DNA of 64,000 nucleotides from Loxodes magnus (taxonomy: Eukaryota > Ciliophora > Karyorelictea > Loxodida > Loxodidae), in NCBI GenBank assembly GCA_946699065.1, contig CAMPDV010001195.1, positions 1-64,000 on the forward strand, written 5' to 3'. Within the stretch, counting starts at the first letter, position 1, and each line of letters opens with the position of its first letter. The position numbers were made by a program, and so were the translations under genes. A model generated the notes under the pieces. The model was not told the DNA's origin. It made no database searches and was given only the letters and a program-made list of their open reading frames with translations. Below are positions 35,456-45,600 of the stretch, piece by piece.

Positions 35456-35588
35456 CTAAAAATATTCTTTTACAGACATAATACTCTTTTTTCTTTTTAC
35501 ACTTCTATATCTCCTTTTCACTCACTTTTTCAAACTTACAACCAATATTTTCTCTTCAAATACCTCTTTTACTTCATATTTTAAAAAA

Positions 35589-35655
35589 TGCTCTCGGTGA
35601 GGGTCGAACTTACGATCTCTGGCTCATAAGACCAGCGCCACTAAGCTACAAAAGC
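35589..35655 (-). pseudogene. tRNA-Ile(UAU) pseudogene, array unit 1
   Basis: 67 nt instead of 73. Compared with the intact gene at 8481 it lacks TTAAAG of the D arm (TAGTGG joins CGCTGG), has an A-C mismatch in the middle of the T stem (GTAAG/CTCAC) and more G-T pairs in the acceptor (GCTTTTG). Anticodon loop CTTATGA, discriminator A and a T6 terminator are kept. Without a D stem it should not fold as a normal tRNA, but the T-run suggests it could still be transcribed. Confidence 0.8.
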
Positions 35656-35716
35656 TGCTGTATATACTTTTATTTCATCATTTTATATTCTTTTTTATTT
35701 CCTTTTCATAAAAAAA

Positions 35717-35800
35717 TCCGGCAACTCGGGATTGAACCGAGGACCCTGAGATTTCCACAATTTCTACAGTCTCATGCTCTTCCAGCTGAGCTATTGCCGG
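35717..35800 (-). tRNA. tRNA-Tyr(GUA) with 11-nt intron, array unit 1
   Basis: 84 nt. Acceptor CCGGCAA/TTGCCGG, D stem GCTC/GAGC, anticodon stem TGAGA/TCTCA and T stem CTCGG/CCGAG are all perfectly paired; loop CTGTAGA carries anticodon GTA; discriminator A. An 11-nt intron lies between positions 37 and 38, where eukaryotic tRNA-Tyr genes normally carry one. T7 follows as the pol III terminator. The start CCGGCAATAGCTCAG is typical of eukaryotic tRNA-Tyr. The matching gene at 8362 is broken, so the array may be the working source of this tRNA. Confidence 0.95.
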
Positions 35801-35959
35801 TTTATCATTTATCTTATTCTTTATTTATAAACATATTCTTTTACAGACATAATACTCTTTTTTCTTTTTACACTTCTATATCTCCTTTTCACTCACTTTT
35901 TCAAACTTACAACCAATATTTTCTCTTCAAATACCTCTTTTACTTCATATTTTAAAAAA

Positions 35960-36026
35960 TGCTCTCGGTGAGGGTCGAACTTACGATCTCTGGCTCATAA
36001 GACCAGCGCCACTAAGCTACAAAAGC
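35960..36026 (-). pseudogene. tRNA-Ile(UAU) pseudogene, array unit 2
   Basis: Same 67-nt D-arm-deleted form as at 35589. Confidence 0.8.
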
Positions 36027-36087
36027 TGCTGTATATACTTTTATTTCATCATTTTATATTCTTTTTTATTTCCTTTTCATAAAAAAA

Positions 36088-36171
36088 TCCGGCAACTCGG
36101 GATTGAACCGAGGACCCTGAGATTTCCACAATTTCTACAGTCTCATGCTCTTCCAGCTGAGCTATTGCCGG
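36088..36171 (-). tRNA. tRNA-Tyr(GUA) with intron, array unit 2
   Basis: Identical by eye to 35717-35800. Confidence 0.95.
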
Positions 36172-36330
36172 TTTATCATTTATCTTATTCTTTATTTATA
36201 AACATATTCTTTTACAGACATAATACTCTTTTTTCTTTTTACACTTCTATATCTCCTTTTCACTCACTTTTTCAAACTTACAACCAATATTTTCTCTTCA
36301 AATACCTCTTTTACTTCATATTTTAAAAAA

Positions 36331-36397
36331 TGCTCTCGGTGAGGGTCGAACTTACGATCTCTGGCTCATAAGACCAGCGCCACTAAGCTACAAAAGC
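36331..36397 (-). pseudogene. tRNA-Ile(UAU) pseudogene, array unit 3
   Basis: Same form as unit 1. Confidence 0.8.
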
Positions 36398-36458
36398 TGC
36401 TGTATATACTTTTATTTCATCATTTTATATTCTTTTTTATTTCCTTTTCATAAAAAAA

Positions 36459-36542
36459 TCCGGCAACTCGGGATTGAACCGAGGACCCTGAGATTTCCAC
36501 AATTTCTACAGTCTCATGCTCTTCCAGCTGAGCTATTGCCGG
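36459..36542 (-). tRNA. tRNA-Tyr(GUA) with intron, array unit 3
   Basis: Identical by eye to unit 1. Confidence 0.95.
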
Positions 36543-36701
36543 TTTATCATTTATCTTATTCTTTATTTATAAACATATTCTTTTACAGACATAATACTCT
36601 TTTTTCTTTTTACACTTCTATATCTCCTTTTCACTCACTTTTTCAAACTTACAACCAATATTTTCTCTTCAAATACCTCTTTTACTTCATATTTTAAAAA
36701 A

Positions 36702-36768
36702 TGCTCTCGGTGAGGGTCGAACTTACGATCTCTGGCTCATAAGACCAGCGCCACTAAGCTACAAAAGC
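36702..36768 (-). pseudogene. tRNA-Ile(UAU) pseudogene, array unit 4
   Basis: Same form as unit 1. Confidence 0.8.
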
Positions 36769-36829
36769 TGCTGTATATACTTTTATTTCATCATTTTATA
36801 TTCTTTTTTATTTCCTTTTCATAAAAAAA

Positions 36830-36913
36830 TCCGGCAACTCGGGATTGAACCGAGGACCCTGAGATTTCCACAATTTCTACAGTCTCATGCTCTTCCAGCT
36901 GAGCTATTGCCGG
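36830..36913 (-). tRNA. tRNA-Tyr(GUA) with intron, array unit 4
   Basis: Identical by eye to unit 1. Confidence 0.95.
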
Positions 36914-37072
36914 TTTATCATTTATCTTATTCTTTATTTATAAACATATTCTTTTACAGACATAATACTCTTTTTTCTTTTTACACTTCTATATCTCCTT
37001 TTCACTCACTTTTTCAAACTTACAACCAATATTTTCTCTTCAAATACCTCTTTTACTTCATATTTTAAAAAA

Positions 37073-37139
37073 TGCTCTCGGTGAGGGTCGAACTTACGAT
37101 CTCTGGCTCATAAGACCAGCGCCACTAAGCTACAAAAGC
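37073..37139 (-). pseudogene. tRNA-Ile(UAU) pseudogene, array unit 5
   Basis: Same form as unit 1. Confidence 0.8.
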
Positions 37140-37200
37140 TGCTGTATATACTTTTATTTCATCATTTTATATTCTTTTTTATTTCCTTTTCATAAAAAAA

Positions 37201-37284
37201 TCCGGCAACTCGGGATTGAACCGAGGACCCTGAGATTTCCACAATTTCTACAGTCTCATGCTCTTCCAGCTGAGCTATTGCCGG
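37201..37284 (-). tRNA. tRNA-Tyr(GUA) with intron, array unit 5
   Basis: Identical by eye to unit 1. Confidence 0.95.
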
Positions 37285-37443
37285 TTTATCATTTATCTTA
37301 TTCTTTATTTATAAACATATTCTTTTACAGACATAATACTCTTTTTTCTTTTTACACTTCTATATCTCCTTTTCACTCACTTTTTCAAACTTACAACCAA
37401 TATTTTCTCTTCAAATACCTCTTTTACTTCATATTTTAAAAAA

Positions 37444-37510
37444 TGCTCTCGGTGAGGGTCGAACTTACGATCTCTGGCTCATAAGACCAGCGCCACTAAG
37501 CTACAAAAGC
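37444..37510 (-). pseudogene. tRNA-Ile(UAU) pseudogene, array unit 6
   Basis: Same form as unit 1. Confidence 0.8.
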
Positions 37511-37571
37511 TGCTGTATATACTTTTATTTCATCATTTTATATTCTTTTTTATTTCCTTTTCATAAAAAAA

Positions 37572-37655
37572 TCCGGCAACTCGGGATTGAACCGAGGACC
37601 CTGAGATTTCCACAATTTCTACAGTCTCATGCTCTTCCAGCTGAGCTATTGCCGG
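37572..37655 (-). tRNA. tRNA-Tyr(GUA) with intron, array unit 6
   Basis: Identical by eye to unit 1. Confidence 0.95.
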
Positions 37656-37814
37656 TTTATCATTTATCTTATTCTTTATTTATAAACATATTCTTTTACA
37701 GACATAATACTCTTTTTTCTTTTTACACTTCTATATCTCCTTTTCACTCACTTTTTCAAACTTACAACCAATATTTTCTCTTCAAATACCTCTTTTACTT
37801 CATATTTTAAAAAA

Positions 37815-37881
37815 TGCTCTCGGTGAGGGTCGAACTTACGATCTCTGGCTCATAAGACCAGCGCCACTAAGCTACAAAAGC
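37815..37881 (-). pseudogene. tRNA-Ile(UAU) pseudogene, array unit 7
   Basis: Same form as unit 1. Confidence 0.8.
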
Positions 37882-37942
37882 TGCTGTATATACTTTTATT
37901 TCATCATTTTATATTCTTTTTTATTTCCTTTTCATAAAAAAA

Positions 37943-38026
37943 TCCGGCAACTCGGGATTGAACCGAGGACCCTGAGATTTCCACAATTTCTACAGTCTCA
38001 TGCTCTTCCAGCTGAGCTATTGCCGG
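37943..38026 (-). tRNA. tRNA-Tyr(GUA) with intron, array unit 7
   Basis: Identical by eye to unit 1. Confidence 0.95.
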
Positions 38027-38185
38027 TTTATCATTTATCTTATTCTTTATTTATAAACATATTCTTTTACAGACATAATACTCTTTTTTCTTTTTACACT
38101 TCTATATCTCCTTTTCACTCACTTTTTCAAACTTACAACCAATATTTTCTCTTCAAATACCTCTTTTACTTCATATTTTAAAAAA

Positions 38186-38252
38186 TGCTCTCGGTGAGGG
38201 TCGAACTTACGATCTCTGGCTCATAAGACCAGCGCCACTAAGCTACAAAAGC
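38186..38252 (-). pseudogene. tRNA-Ile(UAU) pseudogene, array unit 8
   Basis: Same form as unit 1. Confidence 0.8.
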
Positions 38253-38313
38253 TGCTGTATATACTTTTATTTCATCATTTTATATTCTTTTTTATTTCCT
38301 TTTCATAAAAAAA

Positions 38314-38397
38314 TCCGGCAACTCGGGATTGAACCGAGGACCCTGAGATTTCCACAATTTCTACAGTCTCATGCTCTTCCAGCTGAGCTATTGCCGG
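38314..38397 (-). tRNA. tRNA-Tyr(GUA) with intron, array unit 8
   Basis: Identical by eye to unit 1. Confidence 0.95.
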
Positions 38398-38556
38398 TTT
38401 ATCATTTATCTTATTCTTTATTTATAAACATATTCTTTTACAGACATAATACTCTTTTTTCTTTTTACACTTCTATATCTCCTTTTCACTCACTTTTTCA
38501 AACTTACAACCAATATTTTCTCTTCAAATACCTCTTTTACTTCATATTTTAAAAAA

Positions 38557-38623
38557 TGCTCTCGGTGAGGGTCGAACTTACGATCTCTGGCTCATAAGAC
38601 CAGCGCCACTAAGCTACAAAAGC
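38557..38623 (-). pseudogene. tRNA-Ile(UAU) pseudogene, array unit 9
   Basis: Same form as unit 1. Confidence 0.8.
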
Positions 38624-38684
38624 TGCTGTATATACTTTTATTTCATCATTTTATATTCTTTTTTATTTCCTTTTCATAAAAAAA

Positions 38685-38768
38685 TCCGGCAACTCGGGAT
38701 TGAACCGAGGACCCTGAGATTTCCACAATTTCTACAGTCTCATGCTCTTCCAGCTGAGCTATTGCCGG
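38685..38768 (-). tRNA. tRNA-Tyr(GUA) with intron, array unit 9
   Basis: Identical by eye to unit 1. Confidence 0.95.
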
Positions 38769-38927
38769 TTTATCATTTATCTTATTCTTTATTTATAAAC
38801 ATATTCTTTTACAGACATAATACTCTTTTTTCTTTTTACACTTCTATATCTCCTTTTCACTCACTTTTTCAAACTTACAACCAATATTTTCTCTTCAAAT
38901 ACCTCTTTTACTTCATATTTTAAAAAA

Positions 38928-38994
38928 TGCTCTCGGTGAGGGTCGAACTTACGATCTCTGGCTCATAAGACCAGCGCCACTAAGCTACAAAAGC
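38928..38994 (-). pseudogene. tRNA-Ile(UAU) pseudogene, array unit 10
   Basis: Same form as unit 1. Confidence 0.8.
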
Positions 38995-39055
38995 TGCTGT
39001 ATATACTTTTATTTCATCATTTTATATTCTTTTTTATTTCCTTTTCATAAAAAAA

Positions 39056-39139
39056 TCCGGCAACTCGGGATTGAACCGAGGACCCTGAGATTTCCACAAT
39101 TTCTACAGTCTCATGCTCTTCCAGCTGAGCTATTGCCGG
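39056..39139 (-). tRNA. tRNA-Tyr(GUA) with intron, array unit 10
   Basis: Identical by eye to unit 1. Confidence 0.95.
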
Positions 39140-39298
39140 TTTATCATTTATCTTATTCTTTATTTATAAACATATTCTTTTACAGACATAATACTCTTTT
39201 TTCTTTTTACACTTCTATATCTCCTTTTCACTCACTTTTTCAAACTTACAACCAATATTTTCTCTTCAAATACCTCTTTTACTTCATATTTTAAAAAA

Positions 39299-39365
39299 TG
39301 CTCTCGGTGAGGGTCGAACTTACGATCTCTGGCTCATAAGACCAGCGCCACTAAGCTACAAAAGC
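39299..39365 (-). pseudogene. tRNA-Ile(UAU) pseudogene, array unit 11
   Basis: Same form as unit 1. Confidence 0.8.
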
Positions 39366-39426
39366 TGCTGTATATACTTTTATTTCATCATTTTATATTC
39401 TTTTTTATTTCCTTTTCATAAAAAAA

Positions 39427-39510
39427 TCCGGCAACTCGGGATTGAACCGAGGACCCTGAGATTTCCACAATTTCTACAGTCTCATGCTCTTCCAGCTGAG
39501 CTATTGCCGG
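39427..39510 (-). tRNA. tRNA-Tyr(GUA) with intron, array unit 11
   Basis: Identical by eye to unit 1. Confidence 0.95.
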
Positions 39511-39669
39511 TTTATCATTTATCTTATTCTTTATTTATAAACATATTCTTTTACAGACATAATACTCTTTTTTCTTTTTACACTTCTATATCTCCTTTTC
39601 ACTCACTTTTTCAAACTTACAACCAATATTTTCTCTTCAAATACCTCTTTTACTTCATATTTTAAAAAA

Positions 39670-39736
39670 TGCTCTCGGTGAGGGTCGAACTTACGATCTC
39701 TGGCTCATAAGACCAGCGCCACTAAGCTACAAAAGC
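39670..39736 (-). pseudogene. tRNA-Ile(UAU) pseudogene, array unit 12
   Basis: Same form as unit 1. Confidence 0.8.
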
Positions 39737-39797
39737 TGCTGTATATACTTTTATTTCATCATTTTATATTCTTTTTTATTTCCTTTTCATAAAAAAA

Positions 39798-39881
39798 TCC
39801 GGCAACTCGGGATTGAACCGAGGACCCTGAGATTTCCACAATTTCTACAGTCTCATGCTCTTCCAGCTGAGCTATTGCCGG
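39798..39881 (-). tRNA. tRNA-Tyr(GUA) with intron, array unit 12
   Basis: Identical by eye to unit 1. Confidence 0.95.
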
Positions 39882-40040
39882 TTTATCATTTATCTTATTC
39901 TTTATTTATAAACATATTCTTTTACAGACATAATACTCTTTTTTCTTTTTACACTTCTATATCTCCTTTTCACTCACTTTTTCAAACTTACAACCAATAT
40001 TTTCTCTTCAAATACCTCTTTTACTTCATATTTTAAAAAA

Positions 40041-40107
40041 TGCTCTCGGTGAGGGTCGAACTTACGATCTCTGGCTCATAAGACCAGCGCCACTAAGCTA
40101 CAAAAGC
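40041..40107 (-). pseudogene. tRNA-Ile(UAU) pseudogene, array unit 13
   Basis: Same form as unit 1. Confidence 0.8.
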
Positions 40108-40168
40108 TGCTGTATATACTTTTATTTCATCATTTTATATTCTTTTTTATTTCCTTTTCATAAAAAAA

Positions 40169-40252
40169 TCCGGCAACTCGGGATTGAACCGAGGACCCTG
40201 AGATTTCCACAATTTCTACAGTCTCATGCTCTTCCAGCTGAGCTATTGCCGG
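40169..40252 (-). tRNA. tRNA-Tyr(GUA) with intron, array unit 13
   Basis: Identical by eye to unit 1. Confidence 0.95.
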
Positions 40253-40411
40253 TTTATCATTTATCTTATTCTTTATTTATAAACATATTCTTTTACAGAC
40301 ATAATACTCTTTTTTCTTTTTACACTTCTATATCTCCTTTTCACTCACTTTTTCAAACTTACAACCAATATTTTCTCTTCAAATACCTCTTTTACTTCAT
40401 ATTTTAAAAAA

Positions 40412-40478
40412 TGCTCTCGGTGAGGGTCGAACTTACGATCTCTGGCTCATAAGACCAGCGCCACTAAGCTACAAAAGC
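40412..40478 (-). pseudogene. tRNA-Ile(UAU) pseudogene, array unit 14
   Basis: Same form as unit 1; last complete unit. Confidence 0.8.
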
Positions 40479-40539
40479 TGCTGTATATACTTTTATTTCA
40501 TCATTTTATATTCTTTTTTATTTCCTTTTCATAAAAAAA

Positions 40540-40623
40540 TCCGGCAACTCGGGATTGAACCGAGGACCCTGAGATTTCCACAATTTCTACAGTCTCATGC
40601 TCTTCCAGCTGAGCTATTGCCGG
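40540..40623 (-). tRNA. tRNA-Tyr(GUA) with intron, array unit 14
   Basis: Identical by eye to unit 1. About 100 bp of further unit sequence follows before the array breaks off at 40723. Confidence 0.95.
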
Positions 40624-40723
40624 TTTATCATTTATCTTATTCTTTATTTATAAACATATTCTTTTACAGACATAATACTCTTTTTTCTTTTTACACTTCT
40701 ATATCTCCTTTTCACTCACTTTT

Positions 40724-42220
40724 CTTTTTTCAAATTATTTTATTTTCAATTTTTAATTCCTTTTTTTTCTTAAAATAAAAGTTTGAAAAAATTTTTTATT
40801 TAGCTATAATTTTTAAAATTAATAGGTTTATTTTTATCGTAAGGATAAAGTTATACTTCTCAATTTTTATAATAATTATTTTTTTTAATTATTTTATATT
40901 ATTTCTTTTAATTCAGATAATACTATTTAATCTTTTTAGAATTAGACTGCTTTCATTATTTTTGCATCTCACTTCCATCGTTAACTGATATTTTCTATTT
41001 TTGATTTAAAATTTCATATTAATTCAAAAATTTATTTAATTAAGTATAGGACTAAATATCTTTATCTTTGTTTGCAAGATAAAATTTTTTTTTTCATCAC
41101 TGTATATTGATGAAGTAATTTCTAAATCTTATAATTTAAGAAATTATCTTATTTTTTATTAAGCATCGATAATTAGAAATTGCTTCAATTTTTTTCTTTT
41201 TATTCAGTATTATTTTAACTATTCAAAGTCATAGATTGATTTCAAATAAAATTCAAGCTTAATTTTGTTTTTTAGTATGTCCTTAAATTTTTCAACTAAT
41301 TTCAATAACTTTGCTATTAAACCTTTGTTATGAAATTAAACTGAATTATTTCTTTTTGAAAGGAAAATGCAAAACTTGATATTTAAATTCTTTTATATTA
41401 ATTTAGTTTAATTTAGATTCTAGAATATTACAGTTGGTCAAAAAAGATCAGAAAATTGAAAAGTTAAAGTAGAGGTCAATTTTCAGATTTTTTTAGAAAA
41501 GGTATATATTTTAACATTTAATAGGAGATTAAATAATAAGATTTTTTATTCAATAAGATGTTAAGCTATTTAATATTAGAAAAGAGCAAAATGCATTAGA
41601 TAGGAACTACAGATTGAATTTAAAACTAATTTTCTTTTACTAAGCCAAAATTATTATTTGAATAATTGAAAGGAGATATGAGGAATAATTAAATCTTCAT
41701 TAAATCTTTTAAATCCAGAAAAATAATATTATTTGCAAAAAGTTCATAATGGTATATAGCTTTAATGAAATAGATTAATAATAGTAGGAAAAATTCTGAA
41801 AAGTTGCTTATTTCTTTAAAAAAAGGTTTATGGTTTAATATTAAAATCGTGGTAGCTACTTTAACTGTTGTATTATCTTTCAAAATTTTTTCCGAAATAA
41901 TAACTTAAATAGCTGTGCTTGATATAAATTATTTCATCTTTCACAACTTTAATTGTATATTAAGCATAGTAAGATAGAAATAAGATAGAGAATGTATTAA
42001 AGCTAATAAAAGAAACTGGCTAATTAATTAATATTTATAAGACTATTAAATATTAGGTGATAGTTATAATGTTATTATTTAGGATTTAGAACATCAAATT
42101 CATAATTTTACTTAAAGATCTCTTTATTATATATTTTTTACATTAGTACTCGCTAACTTGTCTCTTAAGTATCTACTATTTTATTAAGCTTATTAATACT
42201 AAGAAAAGCTAAATTTAATT
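40724..42220. other. AT-rich stretch without recognised genes
   Basis: Low-complexity A/T sequence right of the tRNA array; nothing recognised. Confidence 0.45.
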
Positions 42221-42223
42221 AAG

Positions 42224-42682
42224 TTATTAGAATGGATCACTAGCAATACCTTTTTGATTTTTCTTGCTCAACCTTTTTTGTTTCTTATACGTTTTTTAAT
42301 AGCATCTCAAACACATTCCTTTAGCATACATCATATTTTCTTTGTGTTCACAGAGAGATGCCTTTTTACTGCGAGCTTTGGCATGATAACAAACGTTGCA
42401 CATAAGTTTTGCATAATGCTTTCTATTCACATGAGGACATCGAGTTATCATTTTACTCTTCTTAATACGGTGTCTTTTTTATTAGTTTGGACTAGGCTGC
42501 TCTTAATCAGGAATAGCAAGATCAGGAATATTACTCAGTCATTCTTCACTTTTAATTCTTTTTTCAGGAGAAAGTTAGAGAGGAGGTAAGAATTTTACAA
42601 TCGGCCATTGAGCAGAAAAGGATTTCCACTGCGTTAACAAGCTTGGCATACCTGCAAGAATAGTTGTGGTAGGAAGCTTCAT
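42224..42682 (-). CDS. Double Cys/His finger protein (copy 2 of 3, best preserved)
   Basis: ATG 42680-42682 opens a 151-codon frame (MKLPTTTILAGMPSLLTQW) ending at a tandem TAATAA (42229-42224). One in-frame TGA (42539-42541, SEE-TGA-LSNIP) must be sense, probably Trp. Residues ~90-140 hold two linked fingers: CPHVNRKHYAKLMCNVCYH, then CEHKENMMYAKGMCLRCY, followed by a basic tail KKTYKKQKR-like. Paired C-x-H...YAK-x2-C-x2-CY motifs of this kind occur, as far as I remember, in predicted nucleic-acid-binding proteins of ciliates and other protists; the function is inferred. The copy at 53.1 kb matches from the first Met to the fingers. Beyond TAATAA the frame stays free of TGA for over 400 nt, so TAA is the likely stop. 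Confidence 0.75.
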
Positions 42683-42689
42683 TTATAAA

Positions 42690-45600
42690 TTAAACTAACG
42701 TATTAAAAACACCTTTTAAAGGAATTAAATTCATGATTATTAATTTCAACAAAGCTAATAAGCTTTATCTTTACTATAAAATTACTCATCTATATCTTTT
42801 TGTATAATTAATCTTGCTAATGGCCTCTTAGAAGGAGATATATATCAATATAATCATAAAAACCTTTAAGAATAAGGTGACTTAAATAATATTATGGCAT
42901 CCTAATACTTTTTATATAAAGAAATTTAGTTTTATTACTAATACTGTAAATTTAAGTTTGAAAAGAGCAGGGAGTATTAATTTTAAAGCTTATTAAGCTG
43001 TGGAAATATAATTATAATAAAATTTTACCTTTTTTTTAAATAAAGCAATGAACCTGGAGGTAAACATGTATAATAAACAGGTTAAAAAAGAAAGCTATAA
43101 TTATCTGAGATTGGTAAAAAGGTGAAAGCTTATGTAAATAAAGAAAGGTATATTTGATTTAATTTGAGTTTATGTACTAGACAAAGAAAATGTAGAAGAG
43201 GCTATTAGTAGCTTTAGTATGTTTTATTAGTTAATAAAGGAATTAAATCGTTCATTGTATATAAAGTGGATATTATAATTATTTTAACTATACTTGTGAG
43301 TGTTATAAATAGTAAGCAAAATTAATATTAAAAATAGCTAATTTCTATGTTTTTAGTGTAGGATGAGTAAGAAATTGGTTTATTATAGAAAGATACTTAT
43401 GAAATAATGAAGTTGAGTTTATATCGATTTAGTTGCTTCTTAATGTGAAAAGCTAAGTTTTAATTTAGTAAAATTGCTTAGAAAAGTTGACTTTGAGAAC
43501 TAAAGAAAAAGGTAAAATAAATCCAAATAAATTGAACTCTTATAAGCTAATTAATTATGTGTCTAATATTAGCTAAAAGTGTATTTCATAATATCGAATG
43601 AATTTATGTAAGTGTTTTGCTTTAAGAGTCTTTCATTAATAAAGTTTATTTAAATAAATAGGCTAGAAAATTAATTTAGCTATGATATGTTTATTTGTTT
43701 TTAAACTACCAAATAGCAAAATAGACTCCTTTTCTTTATTTTATATTCTAATTAGCCTGTTTGGATCTAAACTTCTCACTTCTAAATTTTATTCTAAATA
43801 AGCAGCTTTTAAATTTTCCATAGAAGAAAAGATAGAAAAGCTATAGAAGTAAAAAGTAACAAAGTGCTACTTTTTCTCTAAGGTAAAAGGATTTATATAT
43901 GTATAACTTTAATCTAACTAAAGGGTAGAGCTAAACTTTCTATCTAGGAACTATTTTAATTTATTACCCATAATATTTACAAGCCTTCAAACCTTCTATA
44001 ATAGAAAGGTTTTTAAAAATATAGCGCAACTTATCTCTAAATATTAAGATTAAATAGAAGTATAAGGACTTTTGGCAAAATAAATTACATTTCTATTTGT
44101 CATGAAGATACATACTAAAGCCTACTAAAGTAGAGCTAAATTAATATTATTCTGATCTAATCTGATTTCTATATAGCCAATATACTAACTTAAAATAAAC
44201 GAATCTCCTTTTATATAAAAGTATTAAAATACATCAAGATATATAAGCTATGTTTGATTGGTTGAAATTTCAAGCACCAGTTATCTTCATATTTTCAAAT
44301 AAAATAAATTCTATCAACTACTAAGATAAATTAGTTAATTGAAGTAATAAAGAGAGTTAATAAGTAATTCAGCAAGAGTTTGATAAACTAAATTTATGAG
44401 ATAATGAAAGATTTAATCCATTTATTAAATTAGTACTCATATGAATTGCAAGACTAAATATACTATCTAAAATTGGAATTATAAGAAGCAGGAATATTAT
44501 AAAATATCAATCCCTGCCAAATAAGTAAAAATAATCAAATTTGAGTCTTATAATACTTCCAAATAGTTGCTCATTCTAATCCATCTGGTTTTTTATTCAA
44601 TTAATAAAGAATTTATTTTTAGGGTCGTCTTAAATTAGATAAATTAGAGACAAAAGTTTAAATCTACAAAAAAATAGCTGAGAAACTAATAAGCCTATAC
44701 ACTTATATTTCTATAGCTTATTTTAATAAGAGAAAGAGTTGCCTATAATAGTAAAAAATTGATATTTATATGAGTTGATTCTCAGTTAAAAAGTATAAAT
44801 AAGGTTGTATCATGAATAAACAATCTAACTGTAAATGATATTAACATTAGCAAGTTGATATCTCAAAAAAGAAAAAATATTAGAAGAAAAGTCATTCTAT
44901 AAAACATTTTACGAAAAAAGCTAGAAGATGAGAAAATAATTAATTTTACTTTAGAATAAATTAAGAACTTTAATCATTTTAAAATTAGATAATAGCTTTA
45001 TAAATAATAAGCATTATCAAACTAATAAATTAATAATCTTAAAGTTAAAATCTATAATTATTAGCCACAATTTAGAAATTATCTAATAAAAAAAGATTTT
45101 TTAAAGCAAATCTTTTAAGAATTAATTTACTAATATAGACTATAAGATAAAAATTTCTGGAGAGTTTTAAAAAGAGGCAAAACCAATTTCTTAGCGTAAG
45201 CTTTATGTAAATTATTTATTAAAAAGCTTTATATAAAAAAAGTTATAAGAAATAAACATTAAGAGAAAAGGATTTTGTAAGCATAAAAACAATAGTAGGA
45301 ATATAAGATTAGATGGATATCCATGATAAATATCTTTTAAATTAATTATTCTATTAATTTCTTAATTTTTTAGCTTTAGTTTTCTTCATTAATATCTTTA
45401 TTCCTTTACTATAAAATGTAAAAACGATTCCATAGAAAGTATAATTAAGATAGAAATTTGATAATAGCTAAAAAAAGGAAGTTAAGGCTAAAGAGTTTAA
45501 ATATATGATAATAAAAATTTTCGAATCTTTTATGAATCTTTTGGAAAAAACAATGCTTAATTAGAAGAAAAGTTTACATTTTTGTGTTTTTTGGTAAATT

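Larger units (their letters stand above)
35462..40723 (-). repeat. Tandem array, about 14.2 copies of a 371-bp tRNA unit
   Basis: The period is exactly 371 bp: TGCTCTCGG recurs at 35589, 35960, 36331 and so on to 40412. All copies look identical by eye. In the transcribed (minus) direction each unit has spacer, tRNA-Tyr(GUA), a 61-bp linker and a defective tRNA-Ile(UAU). The array starts at ATATTCTTTTACAG (35462) and breaks off in CACTCACTTTT at 40723, inside the unit. The order and the flanks match the single Tyr-Ile locus at 8.36-8.55 kb on the plus strand. Identity between copies implies recent expansion or active homogenisation. Confidence 0.95.

Noticed and set aside
35462-40723. CRISPR-like array
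   Set aside because: The 371-bp unit has no short direct repeat with variable spacers; units are identical along their whole length and contain tRNA genes.
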